DNA from: G020348185 sp964525045
GTDB taxonomy: Bacteria > Nitrospirota > Nitrospiria > Nitrospirales > UBA8639
Length of the DNA stretch: 64,000 bases
NCBI GenBank assembly: GCA_964525045.1
Contig: CAZGFD010000005.1
Span: 124,001 to 188,000, forward strand
Direction: 5' to 3'
Each line of letters starts with the position of its first letter. Position 1 is the first letter of the stretch. Under the pieces are notes generated by a model. It had not been told where the DNA came from. It made no database searches and saw only the letters and a list, made by a program, of their open reading frames with translations. Of the stretch, positions 28,823 through 38,211 are shown piece by piece. The position numbers and the translations under genes are program-made.

Positions 28823-29380
28823 ATGCTCAAACTACCATTCAACAAGAGCATCAAGGCTGAGGGTGGCAGGACCTTCAATCAGAAGACTTTTGGTGTACCC
28901 TTTGGGTTCTTATGGGGAATGGGATTTTTTTGCACCTTTATTTTGACCGAACCGCCTACGACTCTCGCGGAGGTTGAAATCTCTCCGGCGGTTACATCCA
29001 GCGTTCTCGAAATCCCATCATCCGACAAGGAAGTTACACTCACCTTCACCCTCTATAAGGTGAATAAGGTTCAATATTTCAGCGCGGGTGTCGGAGTCGA
29101 AGAACGTGATGCCTCCTACCCAAACTATCCGCTGAAACTGATTTTTGTGCAAGGAGAACGAGCTTTTCTTGCGGGAGTCACCATTTCCATTGCCAAATCT
29201 GATGGCACAATCTTAGCCGAAATTCCCAGTGACCATGTCATGGGACCTTGGCTATATGTCGACCTTCCTACAGGAACCTACACCATCACAGCCACGGACT
29301 CCCGGCAACGTATCATAAAAAAAGAGGTTCCGGTAAAAGAGGGGGGAACCAAAGTGGTTCATTTTCGCTGGCCCCAATAA
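28823..29380 (+). CDS. Secreted protein with carboxypeptidase-regulatory-like fold
   Basis: AAGGAGG stands 5 bases before the ATG at 28823. The 185-residue product has a long signal region (FGFLWGMGFFCTFIL) and a mature beta-rich domain ending in a PEGA/CarboxypepD-type strand pattern, YVDLPTGTYTITATDSRQR followed by KKEVPVKEGGTKVVHFRW. Such domains are bacterial Ig-like modules without enzymatic role. Function unknown. A terminator-like hairpin follows at 29445. Confidence 0.65.
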   Translation: MLKLPFNKSIKAEGGRTFNQKTFGVPFGFLWGMGFFCTFILTEPPTTLAEVEISPAVTSSVLEIPSSDKEVTLTFTLYKVNKVQYFSAGVGVEERDASYPNYPLKLIFVQGERAFLAGVTISIAKSDGTILAEIPSDHVMGPWLYVDLPTGTYTITATDSRQRIIKKEVPVKEGGTKVVHFRWPQ

Positions 29381-29444
29381 CGACGGCAATCTACTTTTCA
29401 TCTCAGAAGTTCTCGTTATTCAAACATTTTCCCATTTAGGAATT

Positions 29445-29483
29445 AAGGAGGTGGGAGATTTCAAAATCCCCCACTTCCTTTTT
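29445..29483 (+). terminator. Rho-independent terminator
   Basis: AAGGAGGTGGGAGATT and AATCCCCCACTTCCTT form a stem with two mismatched positions around a short loop, followed by a T run. It lies 65 bp after the small secreted protein gene. The AAGGAGGTG inside it resembles a ribosome site but no frame follows. Confidence 0.7.
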
Positions 29484-29771
29484 CCTCTTTCACGCCCTTT
29501 CCTTTGATTGACCGATCTTGGATCACTTATGAAAATTTCTCATAACCATATGTTTTCTAAATGATTTATTCCACCTTAGCGTAAAATTCCTACCAATTGA
29601 AACTATTTCATTAGAACCTTTTAATGTTCCTTTAATCTTGACTTCATCTCGAGCTGATAAGGTTTTGTTCGTATTCAATGGTCAACATAATGGAAAGACC
29701 CTTGACCAATCCCGGAACAGTTGTTGGTCATTTCCAGGAACGCCTGGGGAAAAATTAGGGAATAGGTAGAT

Positions 29772-30071
29772 ATGATGGATGCCCCACAATTAAAAAAACA
29801 CGACATTCCCTGCCCTCGCTGTCAGGGACTCATGAGTCCGGAATGGTGCGTCAATTTAAATTACGATGCTGGAGAAATGGAAATATTGACTTGGCGGTGC
29901 CTTCAGTGTGGGGAACTGATCGACCCGGTTATTTTGGAGAATCGAAAAAATCCCCTCCCCTCACCCAATAGAAAACAGGTTCGCCCCCTTCCTTCATCTT
30001 TAGGAGGGGTTCCTAAAACTAAACCAAAGGAACTCAAAAGAGAGGGGCCATCCGACACTCGAACCCAATGA
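29772..30071 (+). CDS. Small zinc-ribbon protein
   Basis: A 99-residue protein with a four-Cys zinc ribbon: CPRC (residues 14-17) and CLQC near residue 44, followed by a basic, Pro-rich tail (about 60-99). The short size and lack of other domain suggest a nucleic-acid-binding or regulatory ribbon; no family assigned. ATG ATG doublet at the start; AGGGAATAGGTAG precedes it. Confidence 0.6.
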   Translation: MMDAPQLKKHDIPCPRCQGLMSPEWCVNLNYDAGEMEILTWRCLQCGELIDPVILENRKNPLPSPNRKQVRPLPSSLGGVPKTKPKELKREGPSDTRTQ

Positions 30072-30218
30072 AATTGTTTTTTGCCCACCCTAGATTGAAG
30101 AGCCGGAAGCAGGCACCTGAAGATCGATTGTGATCAGGACCGCACTCCTCCTGATAACCCATCCACATCGCCTCAGGTAAACCCTTCCGCCTCTTCTTTC
30201 TCTTTCTCCACCTTCCGC

Positions 30219-30301
30219 GAATCTCAAATTGCTCATCTCAGAATTCTCATCTCATCTTTCAGGCACCATCTTCCCGAACGAAAATCTGAGATTTGAGAAT
30301 T
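30219..30301. repeat. Intergenic repeat of the AATCTCAAA type
   Basis: Words GAATCTCAAAT and CTCAGAATTCTCATCTCA occur here, with an inverted partner, AAATCTGAGATTTGAGAATT, at 30282-30301. The same AAATCTCAGA word recurs at 51311-51334. The surrounding 480 bp gap (30072-30549) has no gene I trust. Confidence 0.5.
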
Positions 30302-30549
30302 TACTTCCCCCTCTCTCCCCTCAATGGCCAAACAAGGGCTAGCCTAGGGTCCTGGATTATGATATGTATAACACCTTGCGTGATTCCGGCTTCCATATAT
30401 TGATGAATCCCGCCTATTGAATCCCCAGAAGCCTTCTGAGCGATTTCTAGGAAATTCCTTGCTGGTACTTCCCCGTCATCAGTGGGGGGTTTCAGAACAC
30501 ACAACAAGAACCCCATATTTCTACAATACATCTTCTTTCGAGCCATGAG

Positions 30550-33210
30550 ATGATACGAAGGTCACCGTTTTTTACAACTACCATTAACGCTTACAAACAA
30601 ATAATGGTTTGGTTTGTTGACATCTCCCGCCGTGGAGCAGGTTGGGTTGTTGGGGGGGCCATCCTTCTGAGCGCGGTGTGTTTGTATTACACGGCCTCAA
30701 ACCTCTATTTGGACACCGACACGGCAAAGATGTTGGACCCCAACCTTCCCTATCGAAAGCTCGATGTCGATTTTGAGCGTACCTTTCCACAATTAAACGA
30801 GCTCATTGTTGTGGTGTTTGAGTCAGATACCGCAGAACGGGCGGAGGAGGCGGCTGATGAAATGGCAACCCGGCTTCGCGAAACACCGATGTTATACCAA
30901 TCAATCTATCAGCCTGGGAAAGGGCCTTTTTTTGAAAAGAACGGGTTGCTTTACCTAGACATCGATGATTTATGGAAGGTCGATGAACGTCTCACGGAAG
31001 CCGAACCGTTTTTAGGAACTCTCTCAAGAGATCCCAGCCTGCGCGGTTTGTTTTCCGTACTCGAGCAGGCATTTGATGAACCACTGAGTTCAGCCAATCA
31101 AGAACTCTTGAAAAAAATATTTGACGGAATCAGTGAGGCCATTGATGCCCAGCGGGAAGGACAAGTCAGCAGGCCTTTCTGGCGAAAAGAATTGCTGGAT
31201 GAGGCGATACAGCCCAAAGAACTCTACAGAAGTTTTATCTTAGTCAAGCCACAACTTGATTTCACAAGTCTCCAAGTTGGTGGCAGCGGATTGACCAATA
31301 TTCGGCAACTCGCAAGCCAGCTGCAATCTGAAGGACAACATGGAGTCAGGATCCGTCTAACCGGTGCCGTGGCATTATCCGATGACGAATTGGGAAGCCT
31401 TCCCCAGGGGGCAGGCCTGGCGACGTTGTTGTCATTTACTTTGGTGTTTTTCATTCTATTTACCGGCTTGCGTTCAGTCCGATTAATGGGCTCCATCCTG
31501 CTCACTCTACTAATGGGACTAGCCTGGAATGCTGGCTTCGCGACCTTGGCCATCGGACATGTCAATGTGATTTCTATCTGTTTTCCTGTCCTGTTCATCG
31601 GATTGGGGGTCGATTTCGGTATCCAGTTTGGCATGCGATACCGGGAAGAACTTGAGAAAGGAAAAGGTCACGCTTCCGCCCTCCAAGATGCAGCCCTGGG
31701 GGTCGGACCCTCACTCACGTTGGCTGCGATGACTGCGGCCATCAGCTTTTTTTCATTTGTACCTACTGGTTATAAAGGCTTAGCGGAACTCGGGCTAATT
31801 TCGGGCGGGGGTATGTTTATTGCTCTCTTCGCAAATCTCACTCTTTTACCGGCCTTGCTTTCCCTCTTCCCTCTGAAACCATCCATGAAACGAGAACGGG
31901 ATGGAGCGCTTTGGTGGCTGGGGAGTTGGATGGTGGGTCATAGACGAATAACGCTTGCCCTCACTTTCGTTACCCTCTTGGCTGCATGTCTCATCATCCC
32001 CATGGCTCAATTCGATTTTAATCCCCTCCACATGAAAGATCCAAAATTGGAATCAGTCGCAACCTTTCTGGACCTTCTTAATGATCCGGATACGACTCCC
32101 TATACCATTTCCGTCTTAACCCCGAATCTAAAGGAAGCCGAGAATTTAGGTTCACGCTTGGAAAAGTTGGAAGAAGTCGATAAGGCCGTAACACTGGCAA
32201 GTTTTGTTCCTGGTCAACAAGAGGAAAAATTATCCATCATTGATGAGATGAATTTGGTTCTTCAGCCCATCACGATGTCAGGGGAGACGACCCCTCCCCC
32301 CACCATGGAAGAACAAGTACAGACCCTCGAGGATTTCCAACGGCGAATCGCCCAACCCGATAGCTATGAACTGGGGGAGCCGCTATTGGGGAGCATGCGT
32401 CGACTGGATCGGGCCCTCAACCAACTGAAAGCCACATCAGGCTGGCCAAATCAGACCCTACCAAATCTTCAGAAACGGTTGCTTGCCGACTTACCGAAGA
32501 ACCTTGAACGGCTTCGGAATTTACTGTCAGCCACGACTGTCACTTTGGAGGATCTTCCCGAAGACATACGAAGTCAATACATTGCCTCAGATGGCAGAGC
32601 GCGCATCGAGGTCTTTCCCAATCATGATTTGTCCGAAAACAAACCTCTTCGTCAGTTTGTCCGAGCGGTTCAAACCGTCGCACCTCAGGCTACGGACACG
32701 CCTGTCGCTTTGCTGGAAGGTGGGAATGTAGTGGTGAACGCATGTATCCAGGCCACCGTCCTTACCTTGATCGGCGCCCTCGTTATCCTGTTGGCAGCAC
32801 TCTCGCGAATACGAGATGCTCTTTTAGTGTTACTCCCCTTGGTGATCGCGACCGCGTTGACCATCGCCAGCACCGTACTATTCGACGTTCCATTAAATTT
32901 AGCCAACATAATTGCGATTCCCCTATTGTTTGGTCTAGGAATTGCCTTTGGCATTTATTTGATTTTGCGAAAACGCAGCGGAGTGGATTTTGACACGCTC
33001 TTTCATAGCAGCACGCCCAGGGCTGTGTTGTTCAGCGCTTTGACCACCATGGCCTCATTCGGAACGTTAGCCTTTACCGATCATCGTGGCACCGCCAGCA
33101 TAGGCCTTCTTCTCACCATTGCCCTGAGCGCAGCCCTCGTGTGTACCCTTGTCGTACTTCCAGCCATTCTCGCCGAGCTGGAGTCAAGGGAAGGCTCAAA
33201 TCGTGCTTGA
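30550..33210 (+). CDS. hpnN: HpnN-like RND transporter (hopanoid/lipid)
   Basis: The 886-residue MMPL/RND protein opens with a membrane helix and DTDTAKMLDPNLPYRKLDVDFERTFPQ, the hallmark of HpnN-like RND proteins that move hopanoids or related lipids to the outer membrane. It has two halves of six helices each: the first domain includes the VLFIGLGVDFGIQFGMRY segment, the second IPLLFGLGIAFGIYLIL. The neighbours fit: MlaA and MlaC-type genes lie convergently just downstream. No squalene-hopene cyclase gene occurs in the window. The start has a weak ribosome site. Confidence 0.8.
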   Translation: MIRRSPFFTTTINAYKQIMVWFVDISRRGAGWVVGGAILLSAVCLYYTASNLYLDTDTAKMLDPNLPYRKLDVDFERTFPQLNELIVVVFESDTAERAEEAADEMATRLRETPMLYQSIYQPGKGPFFEKNGLLYLDIDDLWKVDERLTEAEPFLGTLSRDPSLRGLFSVLEQAFDEPLSSANQELLKKIFDGISEAIDAQREGQVSRPFWRKELLDEAIQPKELYRSFILVKPQLDFTSLQVGGSGLTNIRQLASQLQSEGQHGVRIRLTGAVALSDDELGSLPQGAGLATLLSFTLVFFILFTGLRSVRLMGSILLTLLMGLAWNAGFATLAIGHVNVISICFPVLFIGLGVDFGIQFGMRYREELEKGKGHASALQDAALGVGPSLTLAAMTAAISFFSFVPTGYKGLAELGLISGGGMFIALFANLTLLPALLSLFPLKPSMKRERDGALWWLGSWMVGHRRITLALTFVTLLAACLIIPMAQFDFNPLHMKDPKLESVATFLDLLNDPDTTPYTISVLTPNLKEAENLGSRLEKLEEVDKAVTLASFVPGQQEEKLSIIDEMNLVLQPITMSGETTPPPTMEEQVQTLEDFQRRIAQPDSYELGEPLLGSMRRLDRALNQLKATSGWPNQTLPNLQKRLLADLPKNLERLRNLLSATTVTLEDLPEDIRSQYIASDGRARIEVFPNHDLSENKPLRQFVRAVQTVAPQATDTPVALLEGGNVVVNACIQATVLTLIGALVILLAALSRIRDALLVLLPLVIATALTIASTVLFDVPLNLANIIAIPLLFGLGIAFGIYLILRKRSGVDFDTLFHSSTPRAVLFSALTTMASFGTLAFTDHRGTASIGLLLTIALSAALVCTLVVLPAILAELESREGSNRA

Positions 33211-33443
33211 TGAAACACTCAATATGTCACACAAGTTGATGGTGTTGGAGAAATCACGAATCTTGAAACGGATGGTCCCGCAGTAGCGGAAAGAAGAGGA
33301 AGAAATCAATCAGGTTCGAGTGGAGAAGTCGATTTCGTCCCTATGCCAAGGAATGGAACCGGTTCTGTTCATTAGAAGGGGAAAACGCTGAAGGTTAAGC
33401 GTGGCGTGATCGGAACTTGTCAGGGGTTAACCGCTCGATTTCA

Positions 33444-34307
33444 TTAATCGTTATTGGATGATTCGAATCCCGTCAACTCAGGATCCTCTTCCATATCCAA
33501 AAGTTCAGCCTCAAAATCTTCCAGGGCTGCAATCATATCATCAGCGGGCGGACTCCCATCATGCACGAGAAAATTTCGCCGTTGAATGTAGGCTTCCCGA
33601 GTAAAGGTATAGGTGTCCAATGCAAGAGCATCCCGGGCCTGAAGTTCCTCGGCAACACGAGCGCGTTGGTCAATAATTCCTAACACCATGAGGGGTGCGG
33701 CATAGGTAAACCCTGCCACAATCAATGGGAGTTGTACCCAAGTAAACGGGTTAGTCAGCGCACTTCCGCCCATGTCCGGAATTTCTCTGGCCGTGGTGGG
33801 ACCGACAAATGGGATTTCTAAGTATGGTCCCTGTTCAACCCCCCACACAGCCAGGGTCTGTCCAAAATCTTCATCATGCCTCTCGAGACCAAACACCGTT
33901 GCAGCATCAAACAGTCCCCCAACACCCATAGTGGTGTTCACGACAAAACGACCGGTATCGGAGAATCCCTGTTTGGCCTTCCCTTGTAAGAAGGAGTTGA
34001 TCACAACATTCGGATACGTCAGATTATCGAAAAAGTTGGAGACACTTCCACGTAAATCCTTATTGATAGCGGCAATGTACACATCCACGACCGGTTTCAT
34101 AATGAAGCGATCCAAGGTTTTATTAAAGGAATGAAATGCTCGATTCATTGACTCTAACGGTTTTTCCCCGAATTCGTCACCAGTTGCCACATTTCCTTGG
34201 GTGGTCGCACAACCGAACCCCGTCCCAAACATCAGCAGAATCATGATGAGACAGACAATTCCTTTCAAACCTTGATATTCCCCGTTCCTGAAACTCATTC
34301 TGAACAA
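33444..34307 (-). CDS. mlaA: MlaA (VacJ) outer-membrane lipoprotein
   Basis: A 287-residue lipoprotein with lipobox GFGC (Cys about 33) and the MlaA signature: PLESMNRAFHSFNKTLDRFIMKPV, NFFDNLTYPNVVINSFLQGK, DTGRFVVNTTMGVGGLFD and EDFGQTLAVWGVEQGPYLEIPFVG. MlaA extracts phospholipid from the outer leaflet of the outer membrane for the MlaC-MlaFEDB route. The C-terminus has an acidic extension (EDFEAELLDMEEDPE). It is followed in the operon order by mlaC upstream on the same strand (57 bp gap). Confidence 0.9.
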   Translation of the reverse strand: MFRMSFRNGEYQGLKGIVCLIMILLMFGTGFGCATTQGNVATGDEFGEKPLESMNRAFHSFNKTLDRFIMKPVVDVYIAAINKDLRGSVSNFFDNLTYPNVVINSFLQGKAKQGFSDTGRFVVNTTMGVGGLFDAATVFGLERHDEDFGQTLAVWGVEQGPYLEIPFVGPTTAREIPDMGGSALTNPFTWVQLPLIVAGFTYAAPLMVLGIIDQRARVAEELQARDALALDTYTFTREAYIQRRNFLVHDGSPPADDMIAALEDFEAELLDMEEDPELTGFESSNND

Positions 34308-34364
34308 TTCCTTTCTTATGCCAGTATTATGACAAGGTACAGATATATAACCCCTTAGTATACA

Positions 34365-34973
34365 TTATTTTTTTCCATTTGCATACCTTTGGATCTGACC
34401 TTCCATCTTATTTATCAAAGCAGGAAATCCGTCATTTTTCACCAAACTCATATACTCAGCACGCTTGAGCGCTAAATCACTTACACCATCCACACTGATA
34501 TTGACGATTTTCCATTGGTCGCGGGTTTTGCGCAATAAATAGTTAAATTGGAGTTTTTGACCATCGGATTTGGTAAATTCCGTTTCTACCAAAATTTTCT
34601 CCCGCGGAAGTTTTTTTTCTGAGATGAAGGCAAATTGTTCTCCCGAGTAGGCATCGAATCGGTCCGCATAGGTGGCAATACTCAGGTGGCGAAATGTCGT
34701 GACCAATTTGTTCCGTTGTTGATCATCTAAGGATTTCCAGTATTTCCCGACGGATAATCGGGCTACAAATGGTATGTCATGACAATCAACCACAACCGGT
34801 TCAAGCTTTTCATACCTTCCTTGATATCCAAGTGTTTCCCCTTCCTTCATGACTTCCACCAACGAGTTTTGTAGAGTCTTCACTACCTCCGAGGGCTCGT
34901 TCGCCCCTGCTGATCCTAGGAAAAAAATACAGCCGAGTATCACCCACCCTACCATTGAAACCGTTTTTTTCAT
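34365..34973 (-). CDS. mlaC: MlaC/Ttg2-like periplasmic lipid carrier (HpnM-like)
   Basis: The 202-residue protein has a signal peptide (cut near SAGANE) and the MlaC/Ttg2D pattern: RYEKLEPVVVDCHDIPFVARLSVGKYWKSLDDQQRNKL and FNYLLRKTRDQWKIVNISVDGVSDL. Such proteins shuttle phospholipid across the periplasm; in hopanoid clusters the same fold is called HpnM. It precedes mlaA in the same operon and lies near the HpnN-like transporter, arguing for a lipid-trafficking module. MlaFEDB genes are not in the window. Confidence 0.85.
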   Translation of the reverse strand: MKKTVSMVGWVILGCIFFLGSAGANEPSEVVKTLQNSLVEVMKEGETLGYQGRYEKLEPVVVDCHDIPFVARLSVGKYWKSLDDQQRNKLVTTFRHLSIATYADRFDAYSGEQFAFISEKKLPREKILVETEFTKSDGQKLQFNYLLRKTRDQWKIVNISVDGVSDLALKRAEYMSLVKNDGFPALINKMEGQIQRYANGKK

Positions 34974-35394
34974 TCAGTTTCCCTTAATGATGATCCAAGA
35001 CAAAATACGCACTTCGATCAAATTGACTTGACCACTCACAGATTGTATAGATTTTGGAAAAAGGTGGAATTCTATAGATACTGAGGAATAGTCAGTTGTA
35101 TATTACCATAACTATTCCCCTTCTTGTATAGCATCTTTCCTATAAATTACCAACTTATAGACCGATTCGCCTTTCCACTGATAATATTTTTCCAGCACAT
35201 GTCGGATTAAATTCCAGAACAGGCTCGTTCTAACCGGCCCTCTGGTTTCAATTGAATGGAATCCCCAGTTAAAGAAAAAGGAGACAAAAGGGTAAAAGAT
35301 GTTAGTATAATGCCAGAAATCAGAAAAGTTGGTCGCGAAGCCCTTTTGTCATTTTTGGCAAAAACTCCTTTAATTCATTGATTTAGGAAAAGTA
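34974..35394. other. Divergent promoter region between mlaC and lipA
   Basis: About 420 bp of AT-rich sequence between divergent genes, certainly carrying promoters for both. I see no recognisable operator, small frame or repeat. Confidence 0.35.
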
Positions 35395-36312
35395 ATGAAG
35401 GCCTTAGTGGCATTAGATGAAATTCGGAAATCCGGCAGGCCCGACATGCAGGGAGGACCCCCAAAACGTCTCCCCTCTTGGTTTAAAGTAAAAATTCAGC
35501 AAGGATCGGGTTATCTGGATATCCGACACAACGTTGACCGGCGAGGCTTACATACCATTTGTGAGGAAGCCCGTTGCCCTAATATTTGGGAATGCTGGAA
35601 CAACCGAACAGCTACATTTTTGATTTTAGGCGATATTTGCACACGACGATGCCATTATTGTGCCGTCAAAACTGGCCGCCCCGAGGGTTTGGACACAGGA
35701 GAACCGGCGCGCGTTGCTGAAGCGGCCCAGGTATTGACTTTGCGCCATGCAGTGATTACCTCGGTTAACCGTGATGATTTATCCGATGGCGGAGCCTCAG
35801 TTTTTGTAGAAACGATTCGGCAAATCCGCTATAAGGTACCTTCGTGTACGATTGAAGTCTTAATTCCAGATTTTCAGGGTAAGGCTTCCTCATTGGCTAG
35901 CATTATGGAGGCGGGCCCGGATATCCTGAATCATAATATTGAAACCGTCCCTCGCCTGTTTCCCACGATCAGACCCCAAGGGAAGTTTGACCGGTCCCTC
36001 GAACTCTTAAAGCGAGCCAAGCAATTGGGTGGAACGATCAAATCAGGACTCATGGCCGGTCTGGGAGAAAGTATGGGGGAGCTTCGTGAGGTGATGAATC
36101 ATCTTCGAAAGGTAGGGTGTGATATCCTTACTATTGGACAATATCTTCAACCAACCAAGGATCACGAGCCGGTTCATCAGTTCTACACACCTGAGGAATT
36201 CCAATCCCTCAAACGGGAAGGCCTTGACCTGGGGTTTCGTCATGTTGAATCCGGCCCGCTTGTTAGAAGCTCCTATCACGCCGAGCAACAGACGGAAAAA
36301 GCCTTAAACTGA
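35395..36312 (+). CDS. lipA: Lipoyl synthase
   Basis: A 305-residue radical SAM enzyme. The auxiliary cluster motif CEEARCPNIWECW and the SAM cluster motif CTRRCHYC are both present, along with RDDLSDGGAS and the C-terminal RSSYHAEQ serine ligand region. LipA inserts two sulfurs into octanoyl groups on the lipoyl domains of 2-oxoacid dehydrogenases and the glycine cleavage system. AGGA precedes the ATG by 6 bases. LipB is not adjacent. Confidence 0.95.
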   Translation: MKALVALDEIRKSGRPDMQGGPPKRLPSWFKVKIQQGSGYLDIRHNVDRRGLHTICEEARCPNIWECWNNRTATFLILGDICTRRCHYCAVKTGRPEGLDTGEPARVAEAAQVLTLRHAVITSVNRDDLSDGGASVFVETIRQIRYKVPSCTIEVLIPDFQGKASSLASIMEAGPDILNHNIETVPRLFPTIRPQGKFDRSLELLKRAKQLGGTIKSGLMAGLGESMGELREVMNHLRKVGCDILTIGQYLQPTKDHEPVHQFYTPEEFQSLKREGLDLGFRHVESGPLVRSSYHAEQQTEKALN

Positions 36313-36428
36313 CATATAGGGGCCAGGTTTCTCAATAAAACCCTCACGGACCCTGCGGGAATATGGTATAACAAATAAGTGACCGTTGACATCAAGGGGA
36401 TTACTACTTTTATAGAAAGAGAGGAGTC

Positions 36429-36920
36429 ATGATACAGAGTGAAAAAAATATACATTTAAAGAGTTATCCCAAGGAGATCAGTCAAGAGGACCGTCATAAT
36501 GCGTTAATGGAATTAGCGCAACTGATGGCCAAGTCCGATCAAGATTGGATTACCCAAATGCAATATGATTTAGCTACAGAGAAAAAGCATACACTGCAGT
36601 TTTTCATTCGGCATTGGGGTTCCTGGGCCAAAGCCGTTCAAGAGGCACGTTCACTCTTGCCGCTTCAACGAAATTTCGCCCCCAAACCATCACCACTCTC
36701 AGGATATGTCCAGTGTATTTGCGGAAAAGCTCAACATTGCCAAGGGCGATTCATGAGTCCGAACAAGCGCAAAATTCGAATGTGTGATCCCTGCCGTGCC
36801 TGGTCGGAGGGCGTGAATGTGGATGAAAACCTCTTATACTTTACCTATGATTATTCCAATGCCAAAAACTCTGCAAAGAAAACCTTGCGAGGAAGGCCAG
36901 GAAAGAGTGTCAAGGCCTGA
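36429..36920 (+). CDS. Hypothetical protein with Cys cluster
   Basis: GAGAGGAG precedes the ATG by 3 to 5 bases. The 163-residue product is basic, with an N-terminal helical region (residues 1-75) including FFIRHWGSWAKAVQEAR, which resembles a small SANT/Myb-like helix, and a Cys motif CICGKAQHC followed by RMCDPCRAW (about residues 97-127), a likely zinc site. A DNA- or RNA-binding protein is possible. I do not recognise the family. Confidence 0.6.
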   Translation: MIQSEKNIHLKSYPKEISQEDRHNALMELAQLMAKSDQDWITQMQYDLATEKKHTLQFFIRHWGSWAKAVQEARSLLPLQRNFAPKPSPLSGYVQCICGKAQHCQGRFMSPNKRKIRMCDPCRAWSEGVNVDENLLYFTYDYSNAKNSAKKTLRGRPGKSVKA

Positions 36921-37064
36921 AGAGTCATCTCAACAATGACGGCATGGATTTTTTTCATTTGTCAATAAGAGAATTTCATTGTCAATTATAATGTCCGCAC
37001 TTCCTTGTCTTTCCCTTAATCTTTACTAAATTTTTCCTTTGGTTCGGTGGGCAATGCCCCCCTT

Positions 37065-37131
37065 AGGATTGTAGGTGCAGCATTTCTTGCTACCTGAATA
37101 GGCGAGGCAAGATAGCGCAGCTACATCCTGC
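37065..37131. repeat. Imperfect palindrome near cydB end
   Basis: About 25-bp imperfect arms (GGATTGTAGGTGCAG and CTGCGCTATCTTGC reading in opposition) around a short loop, in the gap between the Cys protein and cydB. Its right arm, read on the minus strand, begins GCAGGATGT like the ends of the MITE at 54752-54875. It could serve as a bidirectional terminator or be a relic of the same repeat family. Confidence 0.45.
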
Positions 37132-37164
37132 TTTCAACATTCATTATTACACTTTTCATCAAGC

Positions 37165-38211
37165 CTACTCATCGTCTCCTAAAGTAGAAGGATCGACCCT
37201 GCCCCAAAACGACCAGTACACATAGACCGTATAAATCAAAACCAGGGCAAGTCCCAGACTGAACCAAATTAGTCCAACCTCCATACTGTAGGCCGAGGTG
37301 GCTGCATTATAGATGGTGAGATTATTAGCCGGATCTTGCGTTGCAACCAGTATATTCGGGAAAAAGCCCCACGCCGCGCTGCTCAAGAGCGAACCAATAA
37401 AGACGCTTGAAGCGAAGAAGGCTAATAAATCCATTTGTCTCGAGCGAAACCACACCATACCCACAAATGCAGCCAGGGCGAGGATGGGAAAGACATACCC
37501 CACCGAATTGGCATCGAAGTTGAGACGAAGAGCCGGTTGCACAATTGGGATAGCAAGAATTGCCACAACGGTCAGAAGACCTACCACCCATCCACCCACT
37601 TCAGCAATTTGATGAGCCCGACGATAAATTTCTCCTCCCGTCTTTACCGCTAAATAATGGGCCCCGTGGACCGTGAGAATGGCCGCTCCGACTATCCCCA
37701 TTAAGACCGTGTACCAATCCAGGATTCCGGGATTTGGACCTGTCATAAATGTGGTCCAAAACGCTGTAAAAAAATATCCGTCGGCATTAAGTGGCACTCC
37801 GCGAATGAGATTTCCCAACGCGGCTCCAAACACAATAGCCAGAAGCAGGCTGGCGAAGGGAAACACTGCATCCCAGAAGCTTCGCCATAAGGGATTGGGC
37901 AAATAGGATCGGACCTTTATCGAGATCCCTCGCAGCATCAAGAGCCATAGAACCAACATTAATGCCAGGTAAAACCCACTGAATCCCGCCGAATAGGCTT
38001 TAGGAAAAGCAAAAAACAGCAACCCTCCCCCTGCCAGAAGATAGACCTCGTTTCCATGCCAAACAGGCCCGAACGTATTGAGCACCACCCGACGTTCAAC
38101 ATCAGTTCGAGCAACGATCCAATAGATGATACCCGCTCCGAATACAAATCCGTCCAGGATGATGTACATGACCAGGAAAAAAGCAATGGCCCCATACCAG
38201 AAGACTTCCAC
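37165..38211 (-). CDS. cydB: Cytochrome bd oxidase subunit II
   Basis: A 348-residue membrane protein with the CydB opening (FLVMYIILDGFVFGAGIIY) and the GPVWHGNEVYLLAGGG motif. It begins with GTG immediately after the TAA of cydA (TAAGTG), so the two are translationally coupled. CydAB is the quinol:oxygen oxidoreductase with high oxygen affinity, relevant to micro-oxic or stress conditions. No cydX was seen. Confidence 0.95.
   Translation of the reverse strand: MEVFWYGAIAFFLVMYIILDGFVFGAGIIYWIVARTDVERRVVLNTFGPVWHGNEVYLLAGGGLLFFAFPKAYSAGFSGFYLALMLVLWLLMLRGISIKVRSYLPNPLWRSFWDAVFPFASLLLAIVFGAALGNLIRGVPLNADGYFFTAFWTTFMTGPNPGILDWYTVLMGIVGAAILTVHGAHYLAVKTGGEIYRRAHQIAEVGGWVVGLLTVVAILAIPIVQPALRLNFDANSVGYVFPILALAAFVGMVWFRSRQMDLLAFFASSVFIGSLLSSAAWGFFPNILVATQDPANNLTIYNAATSAYSMEVGLIWFSLGLALVLIYTVYVYWSFWGRVDPSTLGDDE

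Noticed and set aside
30219..30301. Possible CRISPR-like array
   Set aside because: Words are irregular in length and spacing, no constant repeat or unique spacers, and no cas genes in the window.
30301..30546. 81-codon minus-strand frame upstream of hpnN
   Set aside because: No start signal and no family; it lies next to the degenerate repeat and overlaps the likely promoter region of hpnN.
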